From the NCBI RefSeq assembly GCF_900091455.1, contig NZ_LT607412.1:2914001-2978000 (forward strand): a stretch of 64,000 bases of DNA. The letters run 5' to 3'. The first letter of the stretch is position 1. Each line of letters opens with the position of its first letter. The notes beneath the pieces are model-generated. The model saw nothing but the letters and a program-made list of their open reading frames with translations, had not been told where the DNA came from and made no database searches. The stretch comes from Micromonospora coriariae (GTDB taxonomy: Bacteria > Actinomycetota > Actinomycetes > Mycobacteriales > Micromonosporaceae). A program made the position numbers and the translations under genes. Positions 49,461 through 57,434 of the stretch are shown here, piece after piece.

Positions 49461-49479
49461 GGGGAGGGGAGGGGAGGGG
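49461..49479 (+). other. G-quadruplex motif beside palindromic element C
   Basis: Four runs of four G separated by single A residues, GGGGAGGGGAGGGGAGGGG, an ideal quadruplex sequence on the plus strand. The plus-strand C tract at 49283-49310 gives a matching G-rich sequence on the minus strand. A transcript from either convergent gene would thus meet the palindrome and then a G-quadruplex. Confidence 0.85.
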
Positions 49480-49490
49480 CGCGCGGCGGG

Positions 49491-50918
49491 TCAGGCGGCG
49501 GAGAGGTGGACGCCGTCGCGGCCCTGGCGCTTGACGGCGTAGAGGGCCTGGTCGGCGCGGCGGAGGGTGAGGTCGGGCGACTCGCCGGGGCGGGGTAGGG
49601 CGACGCCCACGCTGATCGTGCGGCCGGTGCGCCGGGCCGCCTCGGTCAGCCGCTCGGCGATCCGCACCGCCTCCTCCGGGCGGCTCACCTCGATCACCGC
49701 GACGAACTCGTCGCCGCCGATCCGGTACAGCTCGTCGCCGTGCCGCAGTGCCCCCTCCAGCGCCCGGGCCAGCCCGACCAGCACCTGGTCGCCGGCCTGG
49801 TGGCCGTACGTGTCGTTGACCGTCTTGAAGCCGTCGACGTCGATCGCGAGCAGGGCCGTACGGCCAGGGGTGGCGGCCGCGATCCGCTGCCCGAACGGGC
49901 CGGTGTGCCGCAGTCCGGTCAGCGGGTCGGAGCTGGCCTGTTCCCGTAGCCGGGCCAGCGTGCGCAGCCGGTCCAGGCTGGTCCAGGCCTGCCCGGCGAG
50001 CAGTTCCATCAGGCTGACCGTGGTCGGGTCCGGGCGCAGCAACCGCTCGTCGGCTACCAGCAGCACCCCGCCGGCGTCCGCCGGACCAACGGGGACGGCG
50101 ACCAGGGTGCGCACCCCGGCCCGGGTCAACGGCCGGTAGTCCTCGGTCGGTGGCTGACCCGCCTCGCCCAGCGTGTATCCGGCGCCGTACCGGTGCGCCC
50201 GGTCGACCATCCGGCCGAGCGCCGCCGGGCCCGCCTCGGTCAGCTCGGCCCGGATGCGGGTCTCCAGCTCGCCGGGGGCCAGCGGCGACGGCCCCAGGAG
50301 GGCACCCTCCGGGCCGGCGATCAGCAGCACGGCGGTGGAGAGGGTGGAGACCTCCCGGGCGGCGCAGCTCGCCGCGCCCATCAGTTCCCACTCGGTCGGC
50401 GCGGAGGAGAGCGAGGCGGCGTGCCGGAGCAGCTTCTCGCTGCGGCTCTCCGCCGGCGGGCCGCCGAGCGCGACGATGCGCGCGCCGAGCCGGGCGGCCA
50501 GCCGCTGCGCGGTCTCCCGCCACGGCTCCAGGTCGACGGGCCCGCTCCACTGCAGGTCGAGCACGCCGATCGCGCGGCCGGACGGATCCAGCACCGGCAC
50601 GCACAGCTCGGCGGTCACGTCCGGGCGTACCGGCAGGTAGTCCGGGTCGGCGGTGACATCCGGGACGACGGCTGGGGCGCCGGTCGCGTACACCCGGCCG
50701 ACGATCCCGGTCCCGGGCGGCACGGTGGCGAAGACCTGCCAGGCGCCGGTCGCCGCGACGCAGCGCAGCCGGTCGTGGACCTGGAGCAGCACGGAGATGG
50801 TCGCCGGGGTGTAGCGGGACAGCGCGGCGACCGTCCACCGGCAGGCCTCTTGCGCGCTCGACGCCATCGGCAGGCGGACGGTGACGTCACGGATGAGTCG
50901 CTGATGATCCACTCGCAC
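49491..50918 (-). CDS. Diguanylate cyclase with two GAF domains
   Basis: A 475-residue cytoplasmic protein. Two GAF-like sensor domains (about 15-165 and 175-320; VPPGTGIVGRVYATGAPAVV is in the first) precede a GGDEF domain with the intact active site GGDEF at 401-405 (in YRIGGDEFVAV) and DVDGFKTVNDTYGHQAGD upstream. It should make cyclic di-GMP from GTP in response to a small ligand or redox cue; no RxxD inhibitory site five residues before GGDEF is evident. The start is uncertain: GTG at 50918, GTG at 50912 or TTG at 50954. Divergent from a metallophosphoesterase, with the 33-bp motif between them. Confidence 0.9.
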   Translation of the reverse strand: MRVDHQRLIRDVTVRLPMASSAQEACRWTVAALSRYTPATISVLLQVHDRLRCVAATGAWQVFATVPPGTGIVGRVYATGAPAVVPDVTADPDYLPVRPDVTAELCVPVLDPSGRAIGVLDLQWSGPVDLEPWRETAQRLAARLGARIVALGGPPAESRSEKLLRHAASLSSAPTEWELMGAASCAAREVSTLSTAVLLIAGPEGALLGPSPLAPGELETRIRAELTEAGPAALGRMVDRAHRYGAGYTLGEAGQPPTEDYRPLTRAGVRTLVAVPVGPADAGGVLLVADERLLRPDPTTVSLMELLAGQAWTSLDRLRTLARLREQASSDPLTGLRHTGPFGQRIAAATPGRTALLAIDVDGFKTVNDTYGHQAGDQVLVGLARALEGALRHGDELYRIGGDEFVAVIEVSRPEEAVRIAERLTEAARRTGRTISVGVALPRPGESPDLTLRRADQALYAVKRQGRDGVHLSAA

Positions 50919-51000
50919 GTCGTTCCAGGTAGGGGAGGGGCCGGCCGGCGCCAAGCCGCACGATCAAGCGTACCCACGGCTGTCCGGGGCCGGCCGGGCT

Positions 51001-51033
51001 TCGTACACATGTGCCATCCACAGGCTGTGGACG
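51001..51033 (-). repeat. 33-bp conserved motif, copy 2
   Basis: On the minus strand it opens CGTCCACAGCCTGTGGAT and ends ACATGTGTACGA, differing from 19184-19216 at only two positions. It points to the GGDEF gene, whose start lies 82 bp further. A partial extra half, CAGCCTGTGGG, follows at 51034-51044. The rest of this 194-bp gap shows no other clear element. Confidence 0.85.
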
Positions 51034-51112
51034 CAGCCTGTGGGCGACGCGGGACCCCGGGCGGCGCCGGCCGGCGATAGCGTGGAGTTTCCGGCACCGA
51101 GGAGGCGAGCCC

Positions 51113-51892
51113 ATGCTCATCGCCCAGCTCAGTGACCCCCACCTGACCACGGGCGTGCTCGCCGCCGAGCCGGCCGCCGGGCTGCACGGTGCGCTCGGCC
51201 GGGTGCTGGCGCTGCGGCCCCGACCGGACTGCGTGGTGATCACCGGCGACCTGGTTGACCACGGCCGACCCGACGAGTACGCCGTGCTCCGCGAGCTGAT
51301 CGGCCGGTTCCCGCTGCCGGTGCACCTGGTCGCCGGCAATCACGACGATCGGGAGTCCCTGCTCGACGCCTTCGGCGGTACGCCCTGGCTCGGCGGCGGA
51401 TTCTCCGCCTACTACCACGTCGACCACGCGGCGGCGACCGTCGTGGTGCTCGATTCGCTCATCCCCGGCAGCGACGGCGGCCAGCTCGGCGAGGAGCAGC
51501 TCGGCTGGCTCGACGGCGTGCTGGCCGGGCGGCCCGAGGTGCCCGCGGTGGTCTGTCTGCACCACCCGCCGGTCGCGGTCGGCATCCCGGTGGCCGACGC
51601 CATCCGGCTTGCCGACGGGGACGCGTTGGCCGAGGTGATCGTCCGGCACCGGCACGTCGTGCGGGTCGCCGCCGGGCACCTGCACCGTCCGGTCACCACG
51701 GGGTACGCCGGCACGGTGCTCACCGTGGCGCCCAGCACCTGGCGGCAGAGCACGCTCACCATGAGCGCCGACGAGCTGATCGGCTGGGTTGCCGAGCCGA
51801 CCGCCTTCCTGCTGCACTCGGTGGAGCCGGGTGGCTGCGTGACGCACACCGTGCAGGTGAGCCACTCCGCCGGCCAGACCTGCGGCTTCTGA
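51113..51892 (+). CDS. Metallophosphoesterase (CpdA-like cyclic nucleotide phosphodiesterase family)
   Basis: A 259-residue calcineurin-like enzyme with all metal motifs: SDPHL (7-11), GDLVDHG, GNHDDRE, LHHPPV and GHLHRP. The overall form matches CpdA-like 3',5'-cyclic nucleotide phosphodiesterases, though the substrate is not fixed by sequence. The ATG at 51113 follows GAGGAGGCG. Divergent from the diguanylate cyclase. The next gene starts 12 bp after its stop and is probably co-transcribed. Confidence 0.9.
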   Translation: MLIAQLSDPHLTTGVLAAEPAAGLHGALGRVLALRPRPDCVVITGDLVDHGRPDEYAVLRELIGRFPLPVHLVAGNHDDRESLLDAFGGTPWLGGGFSAYYHVDHAAATVVVLDSLIPGSDGGQLGEEQLGWLDGVLAGRPEVPAVVCLHHPPVAVGIPVADAIRLADGDALAEVIVRHRHVVRVAAGHLHRPVTTGYAGTVLTVAPSTWRQSTLTMSADELIGWVAEPTAFLLHSVEPGGCVTHTVQVSHSAGQTCGF

Positions 51893-51903
51893 GGGCGCCC
51901 GTC

Positions 51904-52572
51904 GTGGTCGACACCGAGGAGCGGCTGGTCTGGTACGTCGCCTACGGCTCGAACATGCACGCCGCCCGGCTGGCGTGGTACATCGGCGGTGGCTGCCCGC
52001 CCGGTGGGCGGCGGACCTACCCGGGCTGCCGGGACCGCCGCCCACCGAGCCGATCGGTGCCGGTGTCGCTGCCCGGTGGAATCTACTTCGCCGGGGAGTC
52101 CGGCGCCTGGACCGGCGGGATGGCGTTCTACGACCCGCAGCTGCCGGGCGTGGCCGCCGCCCGCGCCTACCTGGTCACCCTCGAGCAGTTCACCGACATC
52201 GCGGCGCAGGAGATGTACCGGCCAGCAGGTCACGCCGCCGACCTGACCCGGGCGACCGGCGCGGCGATCGACGCGGCCGTCGTCGACGGGCGGTCCACGC
52301 TGGGCCCGGGGCGCTACGAGACGCTGGTCTGCCCGGGTCACCGCGCGGGAGTCCCGATGCTCACCTTCACCGCACCGGAGCCGGCGTCCGCCGTGCGCTG
52401 CCGTCCACCGGCGCCGGTCTACCTGGGCATGATCGCCCGAGGGTTGCACGAGTCGCACGGCTGGTCGGCCGAGCGGATCGTCGGCTACCTGGCGCAGCGC
52501 CCCGGGGTCGTGGACGGCTGGCCGCGCGACGCCGTCGCGGCGCTGGTCACCGAGGCGGTCGCCGCGGGGTGA
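51904..52572 (+). CDS. Gamma-glutamylcyclotransferase-like (YGSN) protein
   Basis: A 222-residue protein opening with VWYVAYGSNM, the glycine-rich YGSN loop of the GGCT-like fold, followed by conserved GGIYFAGES and WTGGMAFYD segments. Homologues in actinomycetes are sometimes labelled histone deacetylase, apparently in error. The fold can cyclise gamma-glutamyl amides, but the usual catalytic Glu is not obvious here, so activity is unproven. Starts with GTG 12 bp after the metallophosphoesterase. The 286-bp gap downstream shows nothing recognisable except the ribosome site of the next gene. Confidence 0.75.
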   Translation: MVDTEERLVWYVAYGSNMHAARLAWYIGGGCPPGGRRTYPGCRDRRPPSRSVPVSLPGGIYFAGESGAWTGGMAFYDPQLPGVAAARAYLVTLEQFTDIAAQEMYRPAGHAADLTRATGAAIDAAVVDGRSTLGPGRYETLVCPGHRAGVPMLTFTAPEPASAVRCRPPAPVYLGMIARGLHESHGWSAERIVGYLAQRPGVVDGWPRDAVAALVTEAVAAG

Positions 52573-52858
52573 CCGTCGGTCGTGTCCTCTCTGGACCGGT
52601 GTCCGACCGGCTCGGACGGCCCTCGTCATTCGACGTCAGGTCGACGCCATCCGGCTGCCGATTCGGGGGCCACCCGGTGTATCCGCAGCTCCGATGTGCT
52701 GCCCGGGTCGACCGGTGGGCGTCTGGATGAGAGGCTGTCCGGGCGGGCGGCGATCCCCACCGCCAGCATCCGCGATCGACCCTTCCGATGGCGTCGGTCG
52801 GCGGCCCGGTCGACCCACAGTCCGGGCACCGCACGCGCCGATTCTCACGAGGAGTTCC

Positions 52859-54565
52859 ATGTCCATCCCCGGGATGCGTCGGGCCGCAGTCGGCCTGACC
52901 GCACTCGCGCTGGCCGCGTTCGGCGCGGTCGCCACAACCCCCGAGCAGGCCGAGGCGGGACCGAAGCCGGTCGACGTCACCCTGCTGGCCCTCAACGACT
53001 TCCACGGCAACCTCGAACCCCCGAGCGGTTCCAGCGGCACCATCGCCGGGCAGGCCGCGGGTGGCGTCGAGTTCCTGGCGACCCACCTGGCCGAGTTGCG
53101 CGCCGCCGCCAAGAAGAAGAACACCATCACGGTCGCCGCCGGTGACCTGATCGGCGCGTCCCCGCTGCTCTCCGCGGCGTTCCACGACGAGCCGACCATC
53201 GAGGCTCTGAGCATGGCCGGCCTGGACTACGCCAGCGTCGGCAACCACGAGTTCGACGAGGGCGCCGCCGAGCTGCTGCGGATCCAGAACGGCGGCTGCC
53301 ACCCGGTGGACGGCTGCGCCGACGGCACCCCGTACCGGGGCGCCAGCTTCAAGTACCTGTCCGCGAACGCCTTCAAGACCGCGACCGGCAAGCCGCTGAT
53401 GGCGCCGTACGCGATCCACAAGGTGCAGGGCGTCAAGGTCGGCTTCATCGGGATGACCCTGGAGGGCACCCCGGAGATCGTCAGCCAGCAGGGCGTCGCC
53501 GGCCTCACCTTCGCCGACGAGGCGGTCACCGCCAACCGGTACGCCCGCGAGCTGCGTAGCAAGGGCGTGGAGACGATCGTCGTCCTGCTGCACGAGGGTG
53601 GCACCCAGGCCGCGACCGGCGGCATCAACGACTGCGTCGGCATGACCGGCCCCATCGTGGACATCGCCAACCGGATGGACCCGTCGATCGACGTGGTGGT
53701 CAGCGGGCACACCCACCAGGCGTACAACTGCGACATCAACGGCAAGCTGGTCACCAGCGCCAGCTCGTTCGGTCGCCTGGTCACCGACATCGACCTCAAG
53801 ATCGACCGTCGGAGCGGGGACGTGATCTCCGCCGCGGCGAACAACGTCGTGGTCAGCCGGGACGTCGCCAAGGACCCGAAGCAGACAGCTCTGATCGACC
53901 GGTACAAGACCGTGCTCGGCCCGGTCGCCGACCGTCAGGTCGGTGAGACCACCCAGGCGATCACCCGCGCCCAGGAGACCCTCTTCGGTACGGCCATGGG
54001 CGAATCCGCACTGGGCAACGTGATCGCCGACGCGCAGCTCGCCGCCACCGACGACGAGCAGGGGGCGGTCGCCGCGTTCATGAACCCGGGCGGCGTCCGG
54101 GCCGACCTCGACGCCGGCCCGGTCACCTATGAGGAGGCGTTCACGGTGCAGCCGTTCGCCAACAACCTGGTGACGCTCGACCTGACCGGCGCACAGCTCT
54201 ACTGCGTGCTGGAGCAGCAGTTCGTCACCGGCCGCACGCTGTACCCGTCCGCGACGGTCGGCTACGTGGTCGACCCGGACGGCACCACCGGCACCGCCGC
54301 CGACCCGTGCGTCGGCACCCGCGTCGTCCGGGGCAGCCTCACCTTCGGCGGCACCGCGGTCGACACCGCCGCCACCTACCGGGTGACGGTGAACAACTTC
54401 CTGGCCGGCGGCGGCGACGGGTTCAGCGCCCTCACCGGCGGCACGAACCTGGTCACCGGGCAGATCGACCTGGACGCGTTCGTGGCGTACCTGACCGCGC
54501 AGTCGCCGGTCTCCGCTCCGACGCTGGACCGGATCCGCACCACCGCCGAGGTCCCCGCCGCCTGA
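52859..54565 (+). CDS. Secreted bifunctional metallophosphatase/5'-nucleotidase
   Basis: A 568-residue exported enzyme: signal peptide (AAVGLTALALAAFGAVA, cleavage near AEA), calcineurin-like domain with NDFHGN, GDLIGASP, GNHEFDEG and SGHTHQ, and a C-terminal 5'-nucleotidase domain (FMNPGGVRADL, NNFLAGGGDGFS) that binds the nucleotide. It dephosphorylates extracellular nucleotides to supply nucleosides and phosphate. The ATG at 52859 follows CGAGGAG. Ends in a 14-bp stem terminator. Confidence 0.94.
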   Translation: MSIPGMRRAAVGLTALALAAFGAVATTPEQAEAGPKPVDVTLLALNDFHGNLEPPSGSSGTIAGQAAGGVEFLATHLAELRAAAKKKNTITVAAGDLIGASPLLSAAFHDEPTIEALSMAGLDYASVGNHEFDEGAAELLRIQNGGCHPVDGCADGTPYRGASFKYLSANAFKTATGKPLMAPYAIHKVQGVKVGFIGMTLEGTPEIVSQQGVAGLTFADEAVTANRYARELRSKGVETIVVLLHEGGTQAATGGINDCVGMTGPIVDIANRMDPSIDVVVSGHTHQAYNCDINGKLVTSASSFGRLVTDIDLKIDRRSGDVISAAANNVVVSRDVAKDPKQTALIDRYKTVLGPVADRQVGETTQAITRAQETLFGTAMGESALGNVIADAQLAATDDEQGAVAAFMNPGGVRADLDAGPVTYEEAFTVQPFANNLVTLDLTGAQLYCVLEQQFVTGRTLYPSATVGYVVDPDGTTGTAADPCVGTRVVRGSLTFGGTAVDTAATYRVTVNNFLAGGGDGFSALTGGTNLVTGQIDLDAFVAYLTAQSPVSAPTLDRIRTTAEVPAA

Positions 54566-54583
54566 CGGGCGACCCCGCGACGA

Positions 54584-54615
54584 TCGGGCCCCGGAGCACC
54601 CGCTCCGGGGCCCGA
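54584..54615. terminator. Terminator between 5'-nucleotidase and MFS genes
   Basis: TCGGGCCCCGGAGC pairs perfectly with GCTCCGGGGCCCGA around a short loop, 18 bp after the nucleotidase stop codon and before the convergent MFS gene end. Confidence 0.88.
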
Positions 54616-54633
54616 CCCGTCCCTGCCCGCTCG

Positions 54634-55926
54634 TCAGGCGGTGGCGGGTGCCGGCTCGGGGGAGGTCGCGCCGGTCGTCACCCGCCCGTCCTGCGCGGCG
54701 GTGAGCAGCCGGCGCAGCGAGAGCGCCACCAGCGAGGCCACCAGGCAGCCGCCGACCACGACCGCCACCCAGACCATGCCGTTGGCGGCACCGATGAGTG
54801 GACCGGCGGTCACCGGACCGATCACGCCGCTGACTCCGAAGATCATCGAGCTCATGGCGTTGTACCGGCCGCGCAGCTCATCGGTGGCCAGCGCGTTGGT
54901 CAGCGCCGGCATCACCGGCGACAGCATCGTCTCGCCGAAGCCGAAGATCGCCGAACAGGCCACCACGCACAGGGCGGCCACCAGGGCGTTTCCGGCGCTG
55001 ACCAGGCCGGCCGCACCGAGAACCAACCAGGCGGTGGCGAACACCGCACCGACCACCGCGAGCGCGGCGGTGCGGCTGCGCCCCTCGATCCGGCGGATCA
55101 CCAGCAGCTGGGCGAGCACGATCATCACGGTGTTGGCCGCGAGCGCCCAGGCCACGACCCGGGGGTTCACCTCGGCGACCCGCACGGCATACGCGGCGAA
55201 GCCCACCTCGATCTGGGCGTACCCGCACGTGGTGAGGACCAGGCCGAAGATCACCAGCCGGCGGAACGGGCGGTCGCGGAGCACGGTCAGGTAGCCACCG
55301 GCCGACGGCTCGCCACGCGTCCGGCGGTTGCCGAGACGGTGGCCGACGCCCGGCAGGGTGAGCAGGATCAGCGCCGGCATCAGGTAGCTCACCGCGTCCA
55401 GCAGGTAGATCACCTGGAAGGTGCCGGGTCGGGCGGTGTCGATGATCGCGCCGGAGGTCATGCCGCCGATACCGATACCGAGGTTGAGCAGGGCGAAGTT
55501 CAGGCCGAAGACCCGCTGCCGCTCGCCGTCGTCGGTCAGCGAGGCGAGGATCGTGTTCTGCCCGGACCAGATCGCCGAGCTGCCGATCGCGATCACCGTC
55601 ATCACCAGCAGCGCCGAGCCGGTCGAGTGGACCAGCCCCAGTGAGCCGGTGCCCACCGCCTCGACCAACAGGCACGGCACCACCACCCGGCGGGCGCCGA
55701 ACCGGTCGATCAGCGTCCCGCCCAGCGGCGACAGGGCCAGCGTGACCGCGCCGTACCAACCGATCACCAGGCCGGCGCGGGTGTCGGTGAGCCCGCGCAC
55801 GTCGGTCAGGTAGATGAACAGGAACGGCAGGGTCAGCCCGCGCCCGATCGCCGACAGCAGGGTGCCGACGAGGATCCGGCGAGCTTCCGAACGGCGGGGG
55901 AGGGAGCGACGCAGCATGTCCGGCAT
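54634..55926 (-). CDS. MFS transporter
   Basis: A 430-residue protein with twelve helices; GGTLIDRFGARRVVVP is motif A, and IWSGQNTILASLTDDGERQRVFGLN lies before the central loop. The closest recognisable type is the actinobacterial MFS_1 drug-resistance-like exporters. Substrate unknown. The ATG at 55926 lies 148 bp from the next, divergent gene. Confidence 0.87.
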   Translation of the reverse strand: MPDMLRRSLPRRSEARRILVGTLLSAIGRGLTLPFLFIYLTDVRGLTDTRAGLVIGWYGAVTLALSPLGGTLIDRFGARRVVVPCLLVEAVGTGSLGLVHSTGSALLVMTVIAIGSSAIWSGQNTILASLTDDGERQRVFGLNFALLNLGIGIGGMTSGAIIDTARPGTFQVIYLLDAVSYLMPALILLTLPGVGHRLGNRRTRGEPSAGGYLTVLRDRPFRRLVIFGLVLTTCGYAQIEVGFAAYAVRVAEVNPRVVAWALAANTVMIVLAQLLVIRRIEGRSRTAALAVVGAVFATAWLVLGAAGLVSAGNALVAALCVVACSAIFGFGETMLSPVMPALTNALATDELRGRYNAMSSMIFGVSGVIGPVTAGPLIGAANGMVWVAVVVGGCLVASLVALSLRRLLTAAQDGRVTTGATSPEPAPATA

Positions 55927-56074
55927 TCTGTTCGTCGGGTGTGACGGTTGGCGAACCGATTACCGTGCTCCCCGCGCACCCGCCGGTGGGTCCGTGACGG
56001 AGCACACGACCGGGTCCCTCCAGTCCGGTCGGTGCCCGCGCCCGGCTGTCGGTGCGCTCTGCCATGCTGGCCCG

Positions 56075-56548
56075 GTGACCGTGACCTGGCGACACCTGCC
56101 CGCACCGGCCCGTGAGATCGCCGTCGCGGCCGGCGAGGCCGTCGCCGCCGCACAACAGCGCGACCCCACGGCGTACGGGGCGGCCGTGGAGCGGCTCACC
56201 GGTGCCGACCGGTCCGGCCTGGTGCTCGGCGCGGCGGTCCGGCTGCTGTTGGAGGAGACACATCCGGACGGGCTGGACGGCGACGACGTCCGCCAGGTGC
56301 TGGAGGTCTGCGTTCGCTCGGCCGCCGGCTGGCTTCCGGAGGTCGACCCGCACGTGGTGCTGGTGCTGCTCGCCGGTGCGCTCGGTGTGTACGACCCGGG
56401 CGACGACGACAACCCGCCGGGCCCGGCGGCGATCGCCCGGCACGCCCCGCTGCTCGTCGCCGACCTGCTGACGACCGCCGGCCGGCCGCTCGACGGCTAC
56501 CTGGCCACCGCGTTCGCCGAGATCGAGCGCACCGAGCGGCAGGACTGA
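56075..56548 (+). CDS. Conserved hypothetical protein
   Basis: A 157-residue, mostly helical acidic protein starting at GTG in VTVTWRHLPAPAREIAVAAG. No membrane segment or catalytic motif; a repeated pattern of Leu-rich helices (GLVLGAAVRLLLEETHP, VLVLLAGALGVYDPG) suggests a small alpha-helical fold. Family not recognised. Convergent with the methyltransferase gene. Confidence 0.65.
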   Translation: MTVTWRHLPAPAREIAVAAGEAVAAAQQRDPTAYGAAVERLTGADRSGLVLGAAVRLLLEETHPDGLDGDDVRQVLEVCVRSAAGWLPEVDPHVVLVLLAGALGVYDPGDDDNPPGPAAIARHAPLLVADLLTTAGRPLDGYLATAFAEIERTERQD

Positions 56549-56575
56549 CGCCACGCCCGGTGCGCTCCCCTCGGG

Positions 56576-57394
56576 TCATGCCGCCGTCCGCTGCGCCACC
56601 ACCTCCAGGTACTCCGCCGGGATCCGTACCGTGCCGTCGCTGGCGCTGTTGTGCGTCCGGGCCAGCTCCACCAGGTCGGCGTGCAGTTGCGGGCGTCGCT
56701 CCTCGGGCAGCGCCTCGAACGCCTTCAGCGTCGGCCCGTAGTTGGCCCGGAAGAAGTCCGCGAACTCCTCGGGCGTGCCGAAGCGGAAGACGAAGTCACG
56801 GCGTACCGCCCGCAGTTCGCCCACGGACCCGCCCAGCAGCTCGCGGAGCCGGCCCTCGTCGCCCCACTGGACCGGCGGGCGCAGCCCGGCCGGCGGCGGC
56901 ACGTGCCGCCCGACCGTGCGGAACAGGTCTCCGATGAACCCCTGGGGCGTCCACGACGCCAACGCCACAGTGCCGCCGGGCCGGCAGACCCGGAGCAGCT
57001 CCGCCGCCGCCTGCTCCTGGTCCGGCGCGAACATCACGCCGACGACGGAGAGCACCGCGTCGAAGGAACCATCGGGGTACGCCAGCCGCTCCGCGTCGCC
57101 GGTCACGAAGGTGACCGGCAGCCGCTCCGCCGCGGCCCGCGCGTGGCCACGCTCCAGCAGTTCGGGTACGTAGTCGACGCCGGTCACCAGGCAGCCGCAG
57201 CGGGCGGCGGCGATGGCGGCGTTGCCGGTGCCGGTCGCCACGTCCAGCACCCGGGCGCCGGCCGGCAGGTCGGCCGCCGCCACCAGCCACTCGGCGATCG
57301 GGTGGATGAGCGCGGCGACCGCGCCGTAGTCGCCGCTGGCCCAGGTCACCTGCTGGCGTGCCTTCACGGCGCTGAGGTCGAGTGCGGTGGTCAT
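56576..57394 (-). CDS. Class I SAM-dependent methyltransferase (UbiE-like)
   Basis: A 272-residue methyltransferase: VLDVATGTGNAAIAAA is the SAM loop, VTGVDYVPEL strand 2, FVTGDAERLAYPDGSFD motif II and CRPGGTVALASW motif III. Members act on quinones, sterols or secondary metabolites. The ATG at 57394 follows GGGGGA. It lies 40 bp downstream of the LuxR-type regulator and is probably co-transcribed with it. Confidence 0.87.
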   Translation of the reverse strand: MTTALDLSAVKARQQVTWASGDYGAVAALIHPIAEWLVAAADLPAGARVLDVATGTGNAAIAAARCGCLVTGVDYVPELLERGHARAAAERLPVTFVTGDAERLAYPDGSFDAVLSVVGVMFAPDQEQAAAELLRVCRPGGTVALASWTPQGFIGDLFRTVGRHVPPPAGLRPPVQWGDEGRLRELLGGSVGELRAVRRDFVFRFGTPEEFADFFRANYGPTLKAFEALPEERRPQLHADLVELARTHNSASDGTVRIPAEYLEVVAQRTAA

Positions 57395-57434
57395 TGTGTG
57401 GTCCCCCTTTGGACGGATCGCTGTGCCACCGACG

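Noticed and set aside
54307..55644. A long plus-strand frame through the end of the nucleotidase gene and opposite the MFS gene.
   Set aside because: Composition is low-complexity His/Arg/Gln, it crosses a terminator, and it is antisense to a clear transporter gene.
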